Shown: piece by piece, positions 7,415-14,744 of the stretch
Layout: each line of letters starts with the position of its first letter
Numbering within the stretch: the stretch's first letter is position 1
Assembly (NCBI GenBank): GCA_023228765.1
Contig: JALOAM010000029.1
Coordinates: 1-22,818, forward strand
Length of the DNA: 22,818 nt
Source of the DNA: Dehalococcoidia bacterium
Lineage (GTDB): Bacteria > Chloroflexota > Dehalococcoidia > UBA2979
Direction of reading: 5' to 3'
The notes under the pieces: model-generated
The model's database searches: none
Told to the model about the DNA's origin: nothing
What the model saw: only the letters and a program-made list of their open reading frames with translations
Translations under genes and position numbers: made by a program

Positions 7415-7429
7415 GCGCCCCATGGGCGC
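7415..7429 (-). promoter_or_regulatory. Short hairpin between the 33-residue gene and cytochrome b
   Basis: GCGCCC-CAT-GGGCGC is a 6-bp stem with a three-base loop in the 104-bp gap between the small membrane-protein gene and cytochrome b. It may adjust relative transcript levels. No promoter or further gene is seen in the gap. Confidence 0.3.
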
Positions 7430-7442
7430 CCGAAGAAGCCGA

Positions 7443-7544
7443 CTAGGCTTCCCACCACTTGCCGAGCAGGACCATGATGCCCAGCCCGACCATGAAGGTG
7501 ACAAAGACACCGATCAGCTCGATGCCCTCTCCCTCGCCAAGCAT
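7443..7544 (-). CDS. 33-residue single-helix membrane protein, possible small subunit of the b6-like complex
   Basis: The ATG at 7544 opens a 33-residue frame: a short acidic start (MLGEGEG), one hydrophobic helix of about 22 residues (IELIGVFVTF through GIMVLL) and the end GKWWEA. A very good Shine-Dalgarno, GGGAGGAT, lies nine bases upstream. It is the first gene after a promoter-like sequence and precedes cytochrome b by 104 bp in the same direction. Acid start, helix and Lys-Trp-Trp end suggest an N-outside, C-inside helix. Size and position recall the b6f subunits PetG, PetL, PetM and PetN, though I see no sequence identity that proves homology. Function is therefore inferred from context only. 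Confidence 0.75.
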   Translation of the reverse strand: MLGEGEGIELIGVFVTFMVGLGIMVLLGKWWEA

Positions 7545-7589
7545 GGGCAAATCCTCCCAAACTGCGCGACTCAGGCAGCCGCACGCGAA

Positions 7590-7607
7590 CCTGCGGCTTG
7601 CCGCAGG
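7590..7607 (-). promoter_or_regulatory. Leader hairpin of the respiratory operon
   Basis: CCTGCGG-CTTG-CCGCAGG forms a perfect 7-bp stem just downstream of the predicted transcription start and about 45 bp before the first ATG. It could stabilise the mRNA 5' end or bind a regulator. Confidence 0.4.
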
Positions 7608-7616
7608 GCCGGGGCG

Positions 7617-7646
7617 AATGTAGCGACGGCCCCGGACTACGGTCAA
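7617..7646 (-). promoter_or_regulatory. Predicted promoter of the respiratory operon
   Basis: On the minus strand TTGACC (7646-7641) and TACATT (7622-7617) are separated by 18 bases. The predicted start near 7610 gives a leader of about 65 bases before the 33-residue gene. The same -35 hexamer and spacer occur before rpsU. Confidence 0.5.
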
Positions 7647-7744
7647 CGGAAGTGCGTTACGTCACAACCGTCAGAGGCTGACCGCGGCCCTCCGACGTGA
7701 CTCGATCCGCGCCGAAGCGGTCGCTCGCCTCGGCCCGTCCGAGG

Positions 7745-8470
7745 CTACCCCCGCCCCGCAACTCGCGGTAGACCGCCCCGCTTCAGGCGCCACACACCCT
7801 TCAGGTCATCCGTCGCCGTCTGGACAATCTTCACCCGCGTGTCCGGATCTTCGTCCCAGCGCACGGGAACTTCAGCCATCCGGTACCCGTTCGCCTGCGC
7901 CACCCACAGCAGCTCGGTGTCCCAGAACCACTGCGTGTCCTGCACCAGGGGCAGCAACGCCCGCGCGGCCTCCCGCGAGATCGCCTTGAACCCGCACTGC
8001 GCGTCGGACACCTTCAGGCCCGCGGCCCTGAGGATGGAGATGTACCCGCGGCTCGTGATCTCGCGCTTGAGCGACCGCTCCGTCTGCGACAGCGGGTGCA
8101 GCCTCGAACCGTACGCGAGGTCCGCGTCACCGCGCGCGATGGGGTCAACGAGCTCCGGGATGTGGTCCAGGTCCGTCGAGAGGTCGACGTCCATGTACGC
8201 CATCACGTCGGCCTCGGAGGTGAGCCAGGTGATCCGGAGCGCAATGCCTCGCCCCTTCACGGGGATGTGCTGCACGCCCACGCGCCCGGGGTGCTTCGCC
8301 TCCAGCGCGCGGGCGACCTCCAGCGTCCCGTCCGTGGAGGCGTTGTTCGCCACGACCACGCGCCACGTGTGCTCGGGGTGCTGATCGCACCATGCCAGCA
8401 CCCGCTCCACGCTTCCGGCGAGGACGTGCTCCTCGTTGTAGCAGGGGATCACGAGGTCAACAGTCGCCAT
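7745..8470 (-). CDS. Family 2 glycosyltransferase, DPM1/dolichyl-phosphate-sugar synthase-like
   Basis: The 241-residue product is a cytoplasmic GT-A glycosyltransferase of the polyprenyl-phosphate hexose synthase type, which moves a sugar from a nucleotide donor to a lipid phosphate. It shows VIPCYNEE (7-14), NNASTDGT (42-49) for nucleotide binding, the metal-binding DVDLSTD (94-100) and a GSR near residue 121. There is no C-terminal membrane domain, so it resembles soluble DPM1. The frame is open for 112 codons further upstream through the Fic gene, but the start is ATG 8470: AGGAGG lies eight bases before it and the family N-terminus begins there. The Fic stop is 11 bp upstream, so both genes are probably co-transcribed. 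Acceptor and sugar cannot be read from the sequence. Confidence 0.9.
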   Translation of the reverse strand: MATVDLVIPCYNEEHVLAGSVERVLAWCDQHPEHTWRVVVANNASTDGTLEVARALEAKHPGRVGVQHIPVKGRGIALRITWLTSEADVMAYMDVDLSTDLDHIPELVDPIARGDADLAYGSRLHPLSQTERSLKREITSRGYISILRAAGLKVSDAQCGFKAISREAARALLPLVQDTQWFWDTELLWVAQANGYRMAEVPVRWDEDPDTRVKIVQTATDDLKGVWRLKRGGLPRVAGRG

Positions 8471-8481
8471 GGGCGGGCCTC

Positions 8482-9615
8482 CTAGACATCCACGATATCG
8501 AGGATCTCCGGTGCGACGAACACCGCCGGCCGGCGATTGGGGACATCGGACACCAGTCCCCTCCGCCGCATCCGGTCCAACAGCTGCCGCGCACCTGCCG
8601 TCGTCAGTCCCAGATCCTCCGCCACCGAGCGTCGAGTCACCCTCGGACGGCGGAACAACAGGTCCACCAGCTGGAACGCATTCGCGGACTCGCCCGCCTC
8701 CTGCATCCGCGCGAGGTAGGTGCGACGGAGGTCGCGCAGCTCCCGGGAACGGCGGATCGCGTCGTTCGCCTGCTCCGCGACCCCGGCCATGAAGAACGAC
8801 AGCCACGGCATCCAGTCGCCGGTCGCACTCACCCGCAACAGGTGGTCGTAGTACTCGGAGCGGTGTCGCTCGAAGTAAGACGAGACGTAGAGCAGCGGCT
8901 GGGTCAGCAGCCCCTGCGCCATCAGGAAGAGCACGATCAGCAACCGCCCGACCCGGCCGTTACCGTCCCGGTACGGGTGGATCGTCTCGAACTGGTAGTG
9001 CAGCAGCGCGCACCGCACGAGGATCGGCAACGCCACAGGCGCGTTCGCCCATCGCTCCCAGGCCGCCATCAGATCGGCAACCTCGGCCTCCGGCGGCGGC
9101 ACGGACCGCGCCTGGTCGATCCCCGTGCCGGGGCGCCCGATCCACACCTGCAGGTCGCGGAACTCGCCCGGCCGCGCGTGGTCGCCTCGGACGCCACGGA
9201 GGAGCACCGCGTGCAGCTCGTGGATCAGTCGCAGGCAGACCGGCAAGTCCTCCAGCAGCGCGATCCCGCGCTCCATCGCACGCACGTAGTTCAGCACTTC
9301 GCCGGCATCGCCAGCAGGCGGCGGTGCGTGCGCCTCCAGCTCCAGGATGTCGGAGAGCGAGGCCTGCGTCCCCTCGATCATGGAGGAGAGCACGGCCTCA
9401 CGTCGGAGGAACGGGTCCACCAGCAGGTGAGGGTTCTCGAGCGTCTCGCCCAGCCCACCGAGGGTCGCAACGGCCACGGTTGCGCGCTCCACCTCGACGG
9501 CGAGGTCGGGCGGAAGCACCAACGTGTCCGGCAGCGGCGCAGGCAAGTATGCGCGTCCACCGTCGATGCGGACGAGCTTCCCCAGGGGGCTGCGGGCCAT
9601 GGCCTTCGGGTCCAT
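8482..9615 (-). CDS. Fic family protein with N-terminal inhibitory helix and C-terminal winged helix
   Basis: The product (377 residues from the chosen start) is a Fic enzyme, a family that usually transfers AMP from ATP to protein hydroxyl groups. The full active-site motif HPYRDGNGRVGR is at 213-224. An upstream SSMIEGT (77-83) fits the inhibitory motif (S/T)xxxE(G/N), with Glu81 blocking the ATP site, so this is an intramolecular (class II) self-inhibited Fic. Residues from about 312 to 369 look like a winged helix-turn-helix (RRSVAEDLGLTTAGARQLLD and a short wing). ATG 9615 is chosen because GGAG lies six bases before it; GTG at 9633 is the in-frame alternative. Upstream are two identical dyads that overlay promoter-like hexamers, so the winged helix may repress its own gene. 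Target protein unknown. Confidence 0.9.
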   Translation of the reverse strand: MDPKAMARSPLGKLVRIDGGRAYLPAPLPDTLVLPPDLAVEVERATVAVATLGGLGETLENPHLLVDPFLRREAVLSSMIEGTQASLSDILELEAHAPPPAGDAGEVLNYVRAMERGIALLEDLPVCLRLIHELHAVLLRGVRGDHARPGEFRDLQVWIGRPGTGIDQARSVPPPEAEVADLMAAWERWANAPVALPILVRCALLHYQFETIHPYRDGNGRVGRLLIVLFLMAQGLLTQPLLYVSSYFERHRSEYYDHLLRVSATGDWMPWLSFFMAGVAEQANDAIRRSRELRDLRRTYLARMQEAGESANAFQLVDLLFRRPRVTRRSVAEDLGLTTAGARQLLDRMRRRGLVSDVPNRRPAVFVAPEILDIVDV

Positions 9616-9645
9616 CTGTAACTCCGGTGACACCGAGCTACATCG

Positions 9646-9675
9646 TTTGTAACTCAGACGGTCATCAGTTACAAA
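9646..9675 (-). promoter_or_regulatory. Dyad operator/promoter 1 of the Fic gene
   Basis: TTTGTAACT (9646-9654) and AGTTACAAA (9667-9675) are perfect 9-bp inverted arms around 12 bases, so half-site centres are 21 bp apart, two helix turns. Read toward the gene, TTGTAA and TACAAA inside the arms stand exactly 17 bp apart like -35 and -10 boxes, giving a start near 9639. A further half site GAGTTACAG at 9616-9624 overlaps the Shine-Dalgarno region. A dimeric repressor bound here would block transcription. Confidence 0.7.
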
Positions 9676-9717
9676 TGCTCGCGCCGAGTGTTACCCGGGT
9701 TGCATTGGCGAGCACGC

Positions 9718-9747
9718 TTTGTAACTGAACGTCGTACCAGTTACAAA
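9718..9747 (-). promoter_or_regulatory. Dyad operator 2 of the Fic gene
   Basis: A second perfect TTTGTAACT-N12-AGTTACAAA lies exactly 72 bp from the first. Spacer sequences differ, so only the arms are conserved, which is what is expected for a protein-binding site. A looser GTTAC half occurs between them at 9690-9694. The remaining gap (9748-9802) before the purH stop has no visible gene. Confidence 0.7.
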
Positions 9748-9802
9748 ACCATCGGCCAGTGCAACTCCGCTTACACCGCGGTCGTCGTCCGCGATCGCAC
9801 CC

Positions 9803-11458
9803 CTAGTGCCGGAAGTGACGGACTCCCGTCGTTACCAGCGAGACGCCGAGGCGGTCCGCCGCCTGGACGGAGTCCTCATCCCGGATGGAGCCACCCGTGT
9901 GCGCCACCAGCGTGCACCCAGCGGCTGCGGCGACCTCCACGGTGTCTGGGAAGGGGAGGAAGGCGTCGGTGGCGCAGACGGCGCCCTGAGCGCGCTCTCC
10001 GGCCTGCTCCGCGCACAGGCGGGCGGAGCCGACGCGGTTCGGCTGGCCGGCGCCCATGCCGATGAGGACACCGTCCTTCACGAACACCACGCCGTTCGAC
10101 TTCACGTGCTTGCAGATGTTCCACGCGACCCGCAGGTCGGCGAGCTCACCCTCCGAGGGCTGGCGCTGGCTCACGACCTCGAAGTCCGTGACGAACTTCA
10201 CGTCCGCGTTCTGCACGAGCACCCCGCCCCGCACGGAGCGGAACTCCAGTCGCTCGCGGCGCGGCTCGCCCATCGGCGCGGTGAGGATGCGGAGGTCTTT
10301 CGACTTCTTCTTGAGGTGCTCGAGAGCCTCTGGGTCATAGCCGGGCGCGACCACGATCTCGTAGAACATGCGCGTCTCACCGTCGCTCGGCGACCGCACC
10401 TCGCGCAGGGCTTCGGCGAACGCCATGTCCACGACGCGGTTCACGGCGACGATGCCGCCGTACGCGGAGACGAAGTCCCCATCGCCTAGGGCGCGCTCGT
10501 AGAGCGAGGAGAGCGACGAGAGCGAGGCGCCCTCGCCCGCCGCCCCGGATCCAGCGGCGAAGCAGGCCGGGTTCGTGTGCTTGATGATCGAGATCGCGGG
10601 CTCCTCGAAGTCCGCGACGGCGTTGTACGCGGCGTCGGCATCCAGGATGTTCACGTAGGACATCGCCTTGCCGTGATGCTGCTCGAACCCGCCGATGCCC
10701 TCGACCGGGGTGAAGACGGAGTCGTAGGTGTAGAACGCGCCCTGCTGATGGGGGTTCTCGCCGTACCGCAGCACCTCGCGGCGGGTCGCGCCGAAGGAGA
10801 GCTGCGCCGGGAACGTCTCCACCTCGCCCGCACCCCCGTCCGAGGGGTTCCCGCGCAGGTACTCCGCGATCGCGGTGTCGTAGTGGGCGACGTGCTGGAA
10901 CGCCTTCGCGGCCAGCCCGCGCCGAGCCTCGGCGTCCACGCCCGAGGGGTCGCCGCCGGCGCTCCTGAGCGCTTCGAGGACCGTCTCGTAGTCGGCCGGG
11001 TCGATGACGGAGAGCACCCACGGGTGGTTCTTGGCGGAGGCCCGGATCATCGTCGGCCCGCCGATGTCGATCTCCTCGAGCGCCTGGGCGAGGGACGGCG
11101 TCCCCTTCGTCACGGTGTCGATGAACGGGTAGAGGTTGCCCGCAACCAGGTCGATGGCGGGGACCTCGTACTGGACGACTTCAGCCTCGTCGCCCTCGTT
11201 GCCACGTCGGTACAGGATGCCGCCGTGGATCTTGGGATGGAGCGTCTTCACGCGGCCGCCCAGCATCTCCGGGCTGCCGGTCAGATCAGCCACCTGCGTG
11301 ATCGGCAGACCAGCGTCCGCTACCGTCTTCGCCGTCCCGCCGGTGCCGATGAGCTCCCAGCCCAGGTCGTGCAGCCCGCGCGCGAACTCCACGATCCCGG
11401 TCTTGTCGTACACCGCGAGGATCGCGCGTCGCTTCTGCGCCGTCGGGGAGGGGGCCAT
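9803..11458 (-). CDS. purH: Bifunctional AICAR transformylase / IMP cyclohydrolase
   Basis: The 551-residue product catalyses the last two steps of IMP synthesis: formyl transfer from 10-formyl-THF to AICAR, then ring closure. The N-terminal cyclohydrolase (about 1-200) shows GTGGTAKTVADAG (38-50) and KTLHPKIHGGIL (71-82). The transformylase half shows RYGENPHQ, the catalytic Lys293-His294 in IIKHTNPACF, GAGQPNRV and the C-terminal TGVRHFRH. The usual KHTNPCG is changed to KHTNPACFA and followed by a short Gly/Ser-rich insertion (about 303-318), which partly explains the length above the usual 510-525. ATG with AAAGGAG upstream. It follows purM by 55 bp and is the last gene of the purF-purM-purH run. 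Confidence 0.96.
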   Translation of the reverse strand: MAPSPTAQKRRAILAVYDKTGIVEFARGLHDLGWELIGTGGTAKTVADAGLPITQVADLTGSPEMLGGRVKTLHPKIHGGILYRRGNEGDEAEVVQYEVPAIDLVAGNLYPFIDTVTKGTPSLAQALEEIDIGGPTMIRASAKNHPWVLSVIDPADYETVLEALRSAGGDPSGVDAEARRGLAAKAFQHVAHYDTAIAEYLRGNPSDGGAGEVETFPAQLSFGATRREVLRYGENPHQQGAFYTYDSVFTPVEGIGGFEQHHGKAMSYVNILDADAAYNAVADFEEPAISIIKHTNPACFAAGSGAAGEGASLSSLSSLYERALGDGDFVSAYGGIVAVNRVVDMAFAEALREVRSPSDGETRMFYEIVVAPGYDPEALEHLKKKSKDLRILTAPMGEPRRERLEFRSVRGGVLVQNADVKFVTDFEVVSQRQPSEGELADLRVAWNICKHVKSNGVVFVKDGVLIGMGAGQPNRVGSARLCAEQAGERAQGAVCATDAFLPFPDTVEVAAAAGCTLVAHTGGSIRDEDSVQAADRLGVSLVTTGVRHFRH

Positions 11459-11513
11459 CTCGAAACTCCTTTAGTGGGCTGCTAGAAGCAGACAGTCAGC
11501 GGCCAGTCGGTGA

Positions 11514-12581
11514 TCAGTCGGCGAGCGGGATGCCGCGCACCGCGGGGCCGTCCTCGCGCGGGACGACCTTGCCGATGCGCCACGCGCCGGGCAGTGCCTC
11601 AAGCGCGGCGTCGAGGTTGGCGGGCGCGACGGCGGCGATCATGCCGACGCCCTGGTTGAACGTGCGGAACATCTCGGCGTCCTCGATGCCGCCGTCGTGC
11701 TGGATGAGGGTGAAGAGCCCCGGCACGGTCCACGACGAGGCGTCGAGGTCGCCCGCGACGCCCTCGGGCAGCGCGCGCGGCAGGTTGCCGGGGATGCCGC
11801 CACCCGTGATGTGTGCGATGCCCTTCAGCAGCGGCAGAGCGGGGCGCAGCAGCGGCGCGAACGGCGGGTGCGGCGCCGTCAGCGCCTCCCCGATCGAGGC
11901 GCCACCCAGTTCCTCCGGGCGGCGCTCGAGGACCTCACGGTCGTGGTCGTCGCCCAGGCCCTTGCCCAGCGCCCAGACCTCCCGCGCGAGCGAGTAGCCG
12001 TTGGTCATCAGCCCGTTGGAGGGCAGTGCGACCAGCACGTCGCCCGGCTCGATCGTCGACCCGTCGATGAGGGCATCGCGTTCCACGACGCCGACCACGA
12101 AGCCGGCGATGTCGAAGTCGCCCTCGCGGTAGATGTCGGGCATGTCGGCGGTCTCACCGCCGATCAGAGCCACGCCGTTCTCCGCGCACGCCTCCGCGAT
12201 GCCCTCGACGAGCTCGAGGCGCGCCTCGTGCGGGAGTCCGTTCGTGGCGATGTAGTCGAGGAAGAACAGGGGCGTCGCGCCCGTGGTGGCCAGGTCGCCG
12301 ACGTTGTTGTTGACGATGTCGTGTCCGGCCAGGCGGATGGTGCCCTGCGCAAGGTGGATCAGCGGCTTCGTCCCCAGCCCGTCCGTGGAGGAGACGATCA
12401 CCGGGTCGCGGTACTGCGACCCCAGCGCGAAGAAGGAGGCGAACGCCCCCGGCACGTTGATCACCTGCGGCCCGTGGGTGCCTCGGGCGATCGCGCCGAA
12501 GCGCCTGGCGGTCGCCTCGCGCGCGTCGAGGTCCACGCCGGCAGCGGCGTAAGTGAGCGGTTCGCGGTGCGAGTCGGTCAT
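11514..12581 (-). CDS. purM: Phosphoribosylformylglycinamidine cyclo-ligase (AIR synthetase)
   Basis: The 355-residue product converts FGAM to AIR with ATP in purine synthesis. Family signatures are the opening TYAAAGVDLDA, STDGLGTK (65-72), HDIVNNNVGDL, IGGETADMP (140-148), ITGGGIPGNLPR and the NQGVGM segment near the C-terminus. Length is typical. The ATG start at 12581 has GAGAG nine bases upstream. It lies 56 bp after purF and 55 bp before purH, all on the same strand, so co-transcription is likely. No missing residue is evident. Confidence 0.97.
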   Translation of the reverse strand: MTDSHREPLTYAAAGVDLDAREATARRFGAIARGTHGPQVINVPGAFASFFALGSQYRDPVIVSSTDGLGTKPLIHLAQGTIRLAGHDIVNNNVGDLATTGATPLFFLDYIATNGLPHEARLELVEGIAEACAENGVALIGGETADMPDIYREGDFDIAGFVVGVVERDALIDGSTIEPGDVLVALPSNGLMTNGYSLAREVWALGKGLGDDHDREVLERRPEELGGASIGEALTAPHPPFAPLLRPALPLLKGIAHITGGGIPGNLPRALPEGVAGDLDASSWTVPGLFTLIQHDGGIEDAEMFRTFNQGVGMIAAVAPANLDAALEALPGAWRIGKVVPREDGPAVRGIPLAD

Positions 12582-12637
12582 CGCAGGGCTCTCGTGGGGG
12601 AGGATCGGAGACTAACGCCGAGGGACGTTGAGCGCTG

Positions 12638-14275
12638 CTAGCGAAGCGTGAGCGGGACGACCACCGGCTCGGTGCGGGCCATCGGGATCTCGTGGTCCGG
12701 GACCTCCGAGCCGCCCTCCAGCGCGAACTTGTCGAACTGCAGCGGCACCGCGGAGGGGTACTTGCCGGTGAAGCACGCGGTGCAGTGCTGGCCCTCGCCG
12801 ATGTTGGCGGCCCAGACGGTGCCCTCGATCGACAGGTAGCCCAGGGTGTCCGCGCCGATGTGGTCGCGGATCTCGTCCACGGAGAGGTTGGCGGCGATCA
12901 GCTCGCCGCGCGTCGCCATGTCTACACCGTAGAAGCACGGGTGCGTGATCGGCGGCGAGGCCATCCGCATGTGCACCTCGGTCGCGCCGGCGTCGCGGAT
13001 CATCTTCACCACGCGCGGGGTGGTGGTGCCTCGGACGATCGAGTCATCGACCACCACGACACGCTTCCCGGCGAGGACCTCGCGGAGCGGGTTGAACTTC
13101 AACTGCACGCCGCGGTCGCGGAGGCGCTGGTCGGGCTGGATGAACGTCCGGCCCACGTAGCGGTTCTTCACCAGTCCCTCGGCGTATGGGATGCCCGAGG
13201 CCTGCGCGTAGCCGATGGCCGCCGCGGTCGCCGAGTCCGGCACGCCGATGACGACGTCCGCCTCCACGGGGTGCTCCTCGGACAGTCGCGCGCCCATCCG
13301 CATCCGCGCGGGGTGCAGCAACTGGCCGGAGATGCGCGAGTCAGGCCGCGCGAAGTAGATGAACTCGAAGAGGCACAGCGCCTGGTCCTGGTCCGTCGTC
13401 TGACCCGGCATCCCGCCATCCTCGGCGGAGAGCGGGAAGAACGACGTGAGGCCCTCGCCGTCCGCGCGGACGACCTCGCCGGGGCGTACGTCGCGGATGT
13501 ACTCCGCGCCCAGGTGGTCCAGCGCGCACGTCTCGGAGGCGAACACCCAGCCCTGGCCGTTCAGCCGACCGATGCACAGCGGCCGGATGCCGAGGGGGTC
13601 CCGCACCGCATACACGGCGTCGTGCGTCAGGATCGTGAGCGAGTACGCGCCGTTCGCGCGGCGCATCAGCTGGCCGAAGCGCTCCGGCCAGTCCTCGCCC
13701 GGCCCGTCGATGAGCAGCCGGCCGATGACCTCCGTGTCGCTGGAGGTGTCGAACATCGTGCCTGTGGAAGCGAGGTCGGAGCGGAGGACATCGGCGTTCA
13801 CGACGTTGCCGTTATGCGCGATCGCCATCTCGCCGTGCATGCCCTTCAGGTGGAAGGGCTGCGCGTTGCCTCGGGTGCTGGAGCCGGTGGTGGAGTAACG
13901 CGTGTGGCCGATCGCCGCACGCCCCGGCAGGGCAGCGAGCGCATCCTCCGTGAAGACCTGGGACACAAGGCCCATGTCCGCGTAGAGGTTCAGGCGCTTG
14001 CCGTCAGTGGTCGCGATCCCAGCAGATTCCTGGCCGCGATGTTGAAGAGCGTGGAGGCCGAAGAATGTGAGACGGGCTACGTCTTCGCCCGGGGCGAAGA
14101 CGCCGAAGATGCCGCACTTCTCGTTGAGGTGATCGTGCAAAGCCGAGGAGCCCAATTCCACCAGAGCGGAGTTTCCGTGGCCTGCTGAGTACTCAGTGTA
14201 CGTGGTTGGTTCCACTGCGGGCGATTCATTCGTACCGATGTCGCAACCGCCCGAGATATGGCAAGGGTTCGCCAC
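12638..14275 (-). CDS. purF: Amidophosphoribosyltransferase (glutamine PRPP amidotransferase, Fe-S type)
   Basis: The product performs the first committed step of purine synthesis, making phosphoribosylamine from PRPP and glutamine. The N-terminal nucleophile Cys54 in EKCGIFGVF would be exposed by propeptide removal. The PRPP-binding loop VVVVDDSIVRGTT is at 406-418. Four cysteines matching the [4Fe-4S] ligands of the Bacillus subtilis enzyme are kept: Cys301 (ALCLFEFIYF), Cys447 (THPCFYG), Cys498 and Cys501 (HCTACFTGKYP). From the GTG at 14275 the propeptide would be 53 residues, long for the family and with only a weak Shine-Dalgarno; GTG at 14161 would give 15 residues. The true start is therefore uncertain. 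The gene follows the CoA-binding gene by 13 bp. Confidence 0.95.
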   Translation of the reverse strand: MANPCHISGGCDIGTNESPAVEPTTYTEYSAGHGNSALVELGSSALHDHLNEKCGIFGVFAPGEDVARLTFFGLHALQHRGQESAGIATTDGKRLNLYADMGLVSQVFTEDALAALPGRAAIGHTRYSTTGSSTRGNAQPFHLKGMHGEMAIAHNGNVVNADVLRSDLASTGTMFDTSSDTEVIGRLLIDGPGEDWPERFGQLMRRANGAYSLTILTHDAVYAVRDPLGIRPLCIGRLNGQGWVFASETCALDHLGAEYIRDVRPGEVVRADGEGLTSFFPLSAEDGGMPGQTTDQDQALCLFEFIYFARPDSRISGQLLHPARMRMGARLSEEHPVEADVVIGVPDSATAAAIGYAQASGIPYAEGLVKNRYVGRTFIQPDQRLRDRGVQLKFNPLREVLAGKRVVVVDDSIVRGTTTPRVVKMIRDAGATEVHMRMASPPITHPCFYGVDMATRGELIAANLSVDEIRDHIGADTLGYLSIEGTVWAANIGEGQHCTACFTGKYPSAVPLQFDKFALEGGSEVPDHEIPMARTEPVVVPLTLR

Positions 14276-14288
14276 CGTTGGAGCGGCC

Positions 14289-14693
14289 TCAGCCGCGCCG
14301 CAGCTTCCGGTGCTCCACCATGGTGCAGCGGTCCATCACCACCTCGAGGCCCGCCTCCCGAGCGCGCTCCGCGGCCTCCTCGTTCACGATGCCCATCTGC
14401 ATCCAGACCACCTTCGCGCTCGCCGCGATCGCGTCCTCGACATGCGGCGGCACGTCCGCCGGGCGGCGGAAGATGTCCACGATGTCCACGGGAACGGGAA
14501 GCGAAACGACCGAGGGGTTGATCACCTTGCCGAACAGACTCTGCCCCGCCTCGAGCTCGTTCACGAGGTAGACCTCGAACCCGGCGCCGATGAGGTACTC
14601 AGCGATGTCGTTCGCGGGCCGCGGACGCTGGGTGCTCACGCCCACGACCGCGATCGTCTTTGCCTCGCGCATCAGCTCCATCGGACGGCTCAT
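14289..14693 (-). CDS. CoA-binding domain protein (YccU-like)
   Basis: The 134-residue product is a single Rossmann-fold CoA_binding domain protein of the YccU type. It has the nucleotide-binding start IAVVGVSTQRPRPAN (14-28), IAEYLIGAGFEVYLVN, the VDIVDIFRRP segment (69-78) and VWMQMGIVNEEA, followed by a conserved late cysteine in MDRCTMVEH. The biochemical role of stand-alone members is not established. The ATG start at 14693 has GAGGAG eight bases upstream, and that site is buried in an inverted repeat filling the 51-bp gap to the upstream membrane-protein gene. It precedes purF by 13 bp. Confidence 0.9.
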   Translation of the reverse strand: MSRPMELMREAKTIAVVGVSTQRPRPANDIAEYLIGAGFEVYLVNELEAGQSLFGKVINPSVVSLPVPVDIVDIFRRPADVPPHVEDAIAASAKVVWMQMGIVNEEAAERAREAGLEVVMDRCTMVEHRKLRRG

Positions 14694-14744
14694 CGAGGGC
14701 TCCTCGCACGCGGAGAGGGACGATGCGAGAAGCCTGCGCCCTCG
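14694..14744 (-). promoter_or_regulatory. Inverted repeat that could sequester the ribosome binding site of the CoA-binding gene
   Basis: The whole intergenic gap folds as two nested stems: CGAGGGC (14694-14700) with GCCCTCG (14738-14744), and CTCGCA (14703-14708) with TGCGAG (14724-14729). The GAGGAG Shine-Dalgarno of the CoA-binding gene lies inside these stems and the ATG directly follows. Translation control or coupling to the upstream gene is possible. Confidence 0.45.

Noticed and set aside
7745..8806. 353-residue glycosyltransferase start
   Set aside because: The first 112 codons overlap the Fic gene in another frame. ATG 8470 has an excellent Shine-Dalgarno and the GT2 N-terminal motif follows directly.
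8482..9615. Fic as toxin of a two-gene toxin-antitoxin pair
   Set aside because: No small antitoxin gene lies beside it, and the inhibitory motif is inside the same protein. The neighbour is a glycosyltransferase.
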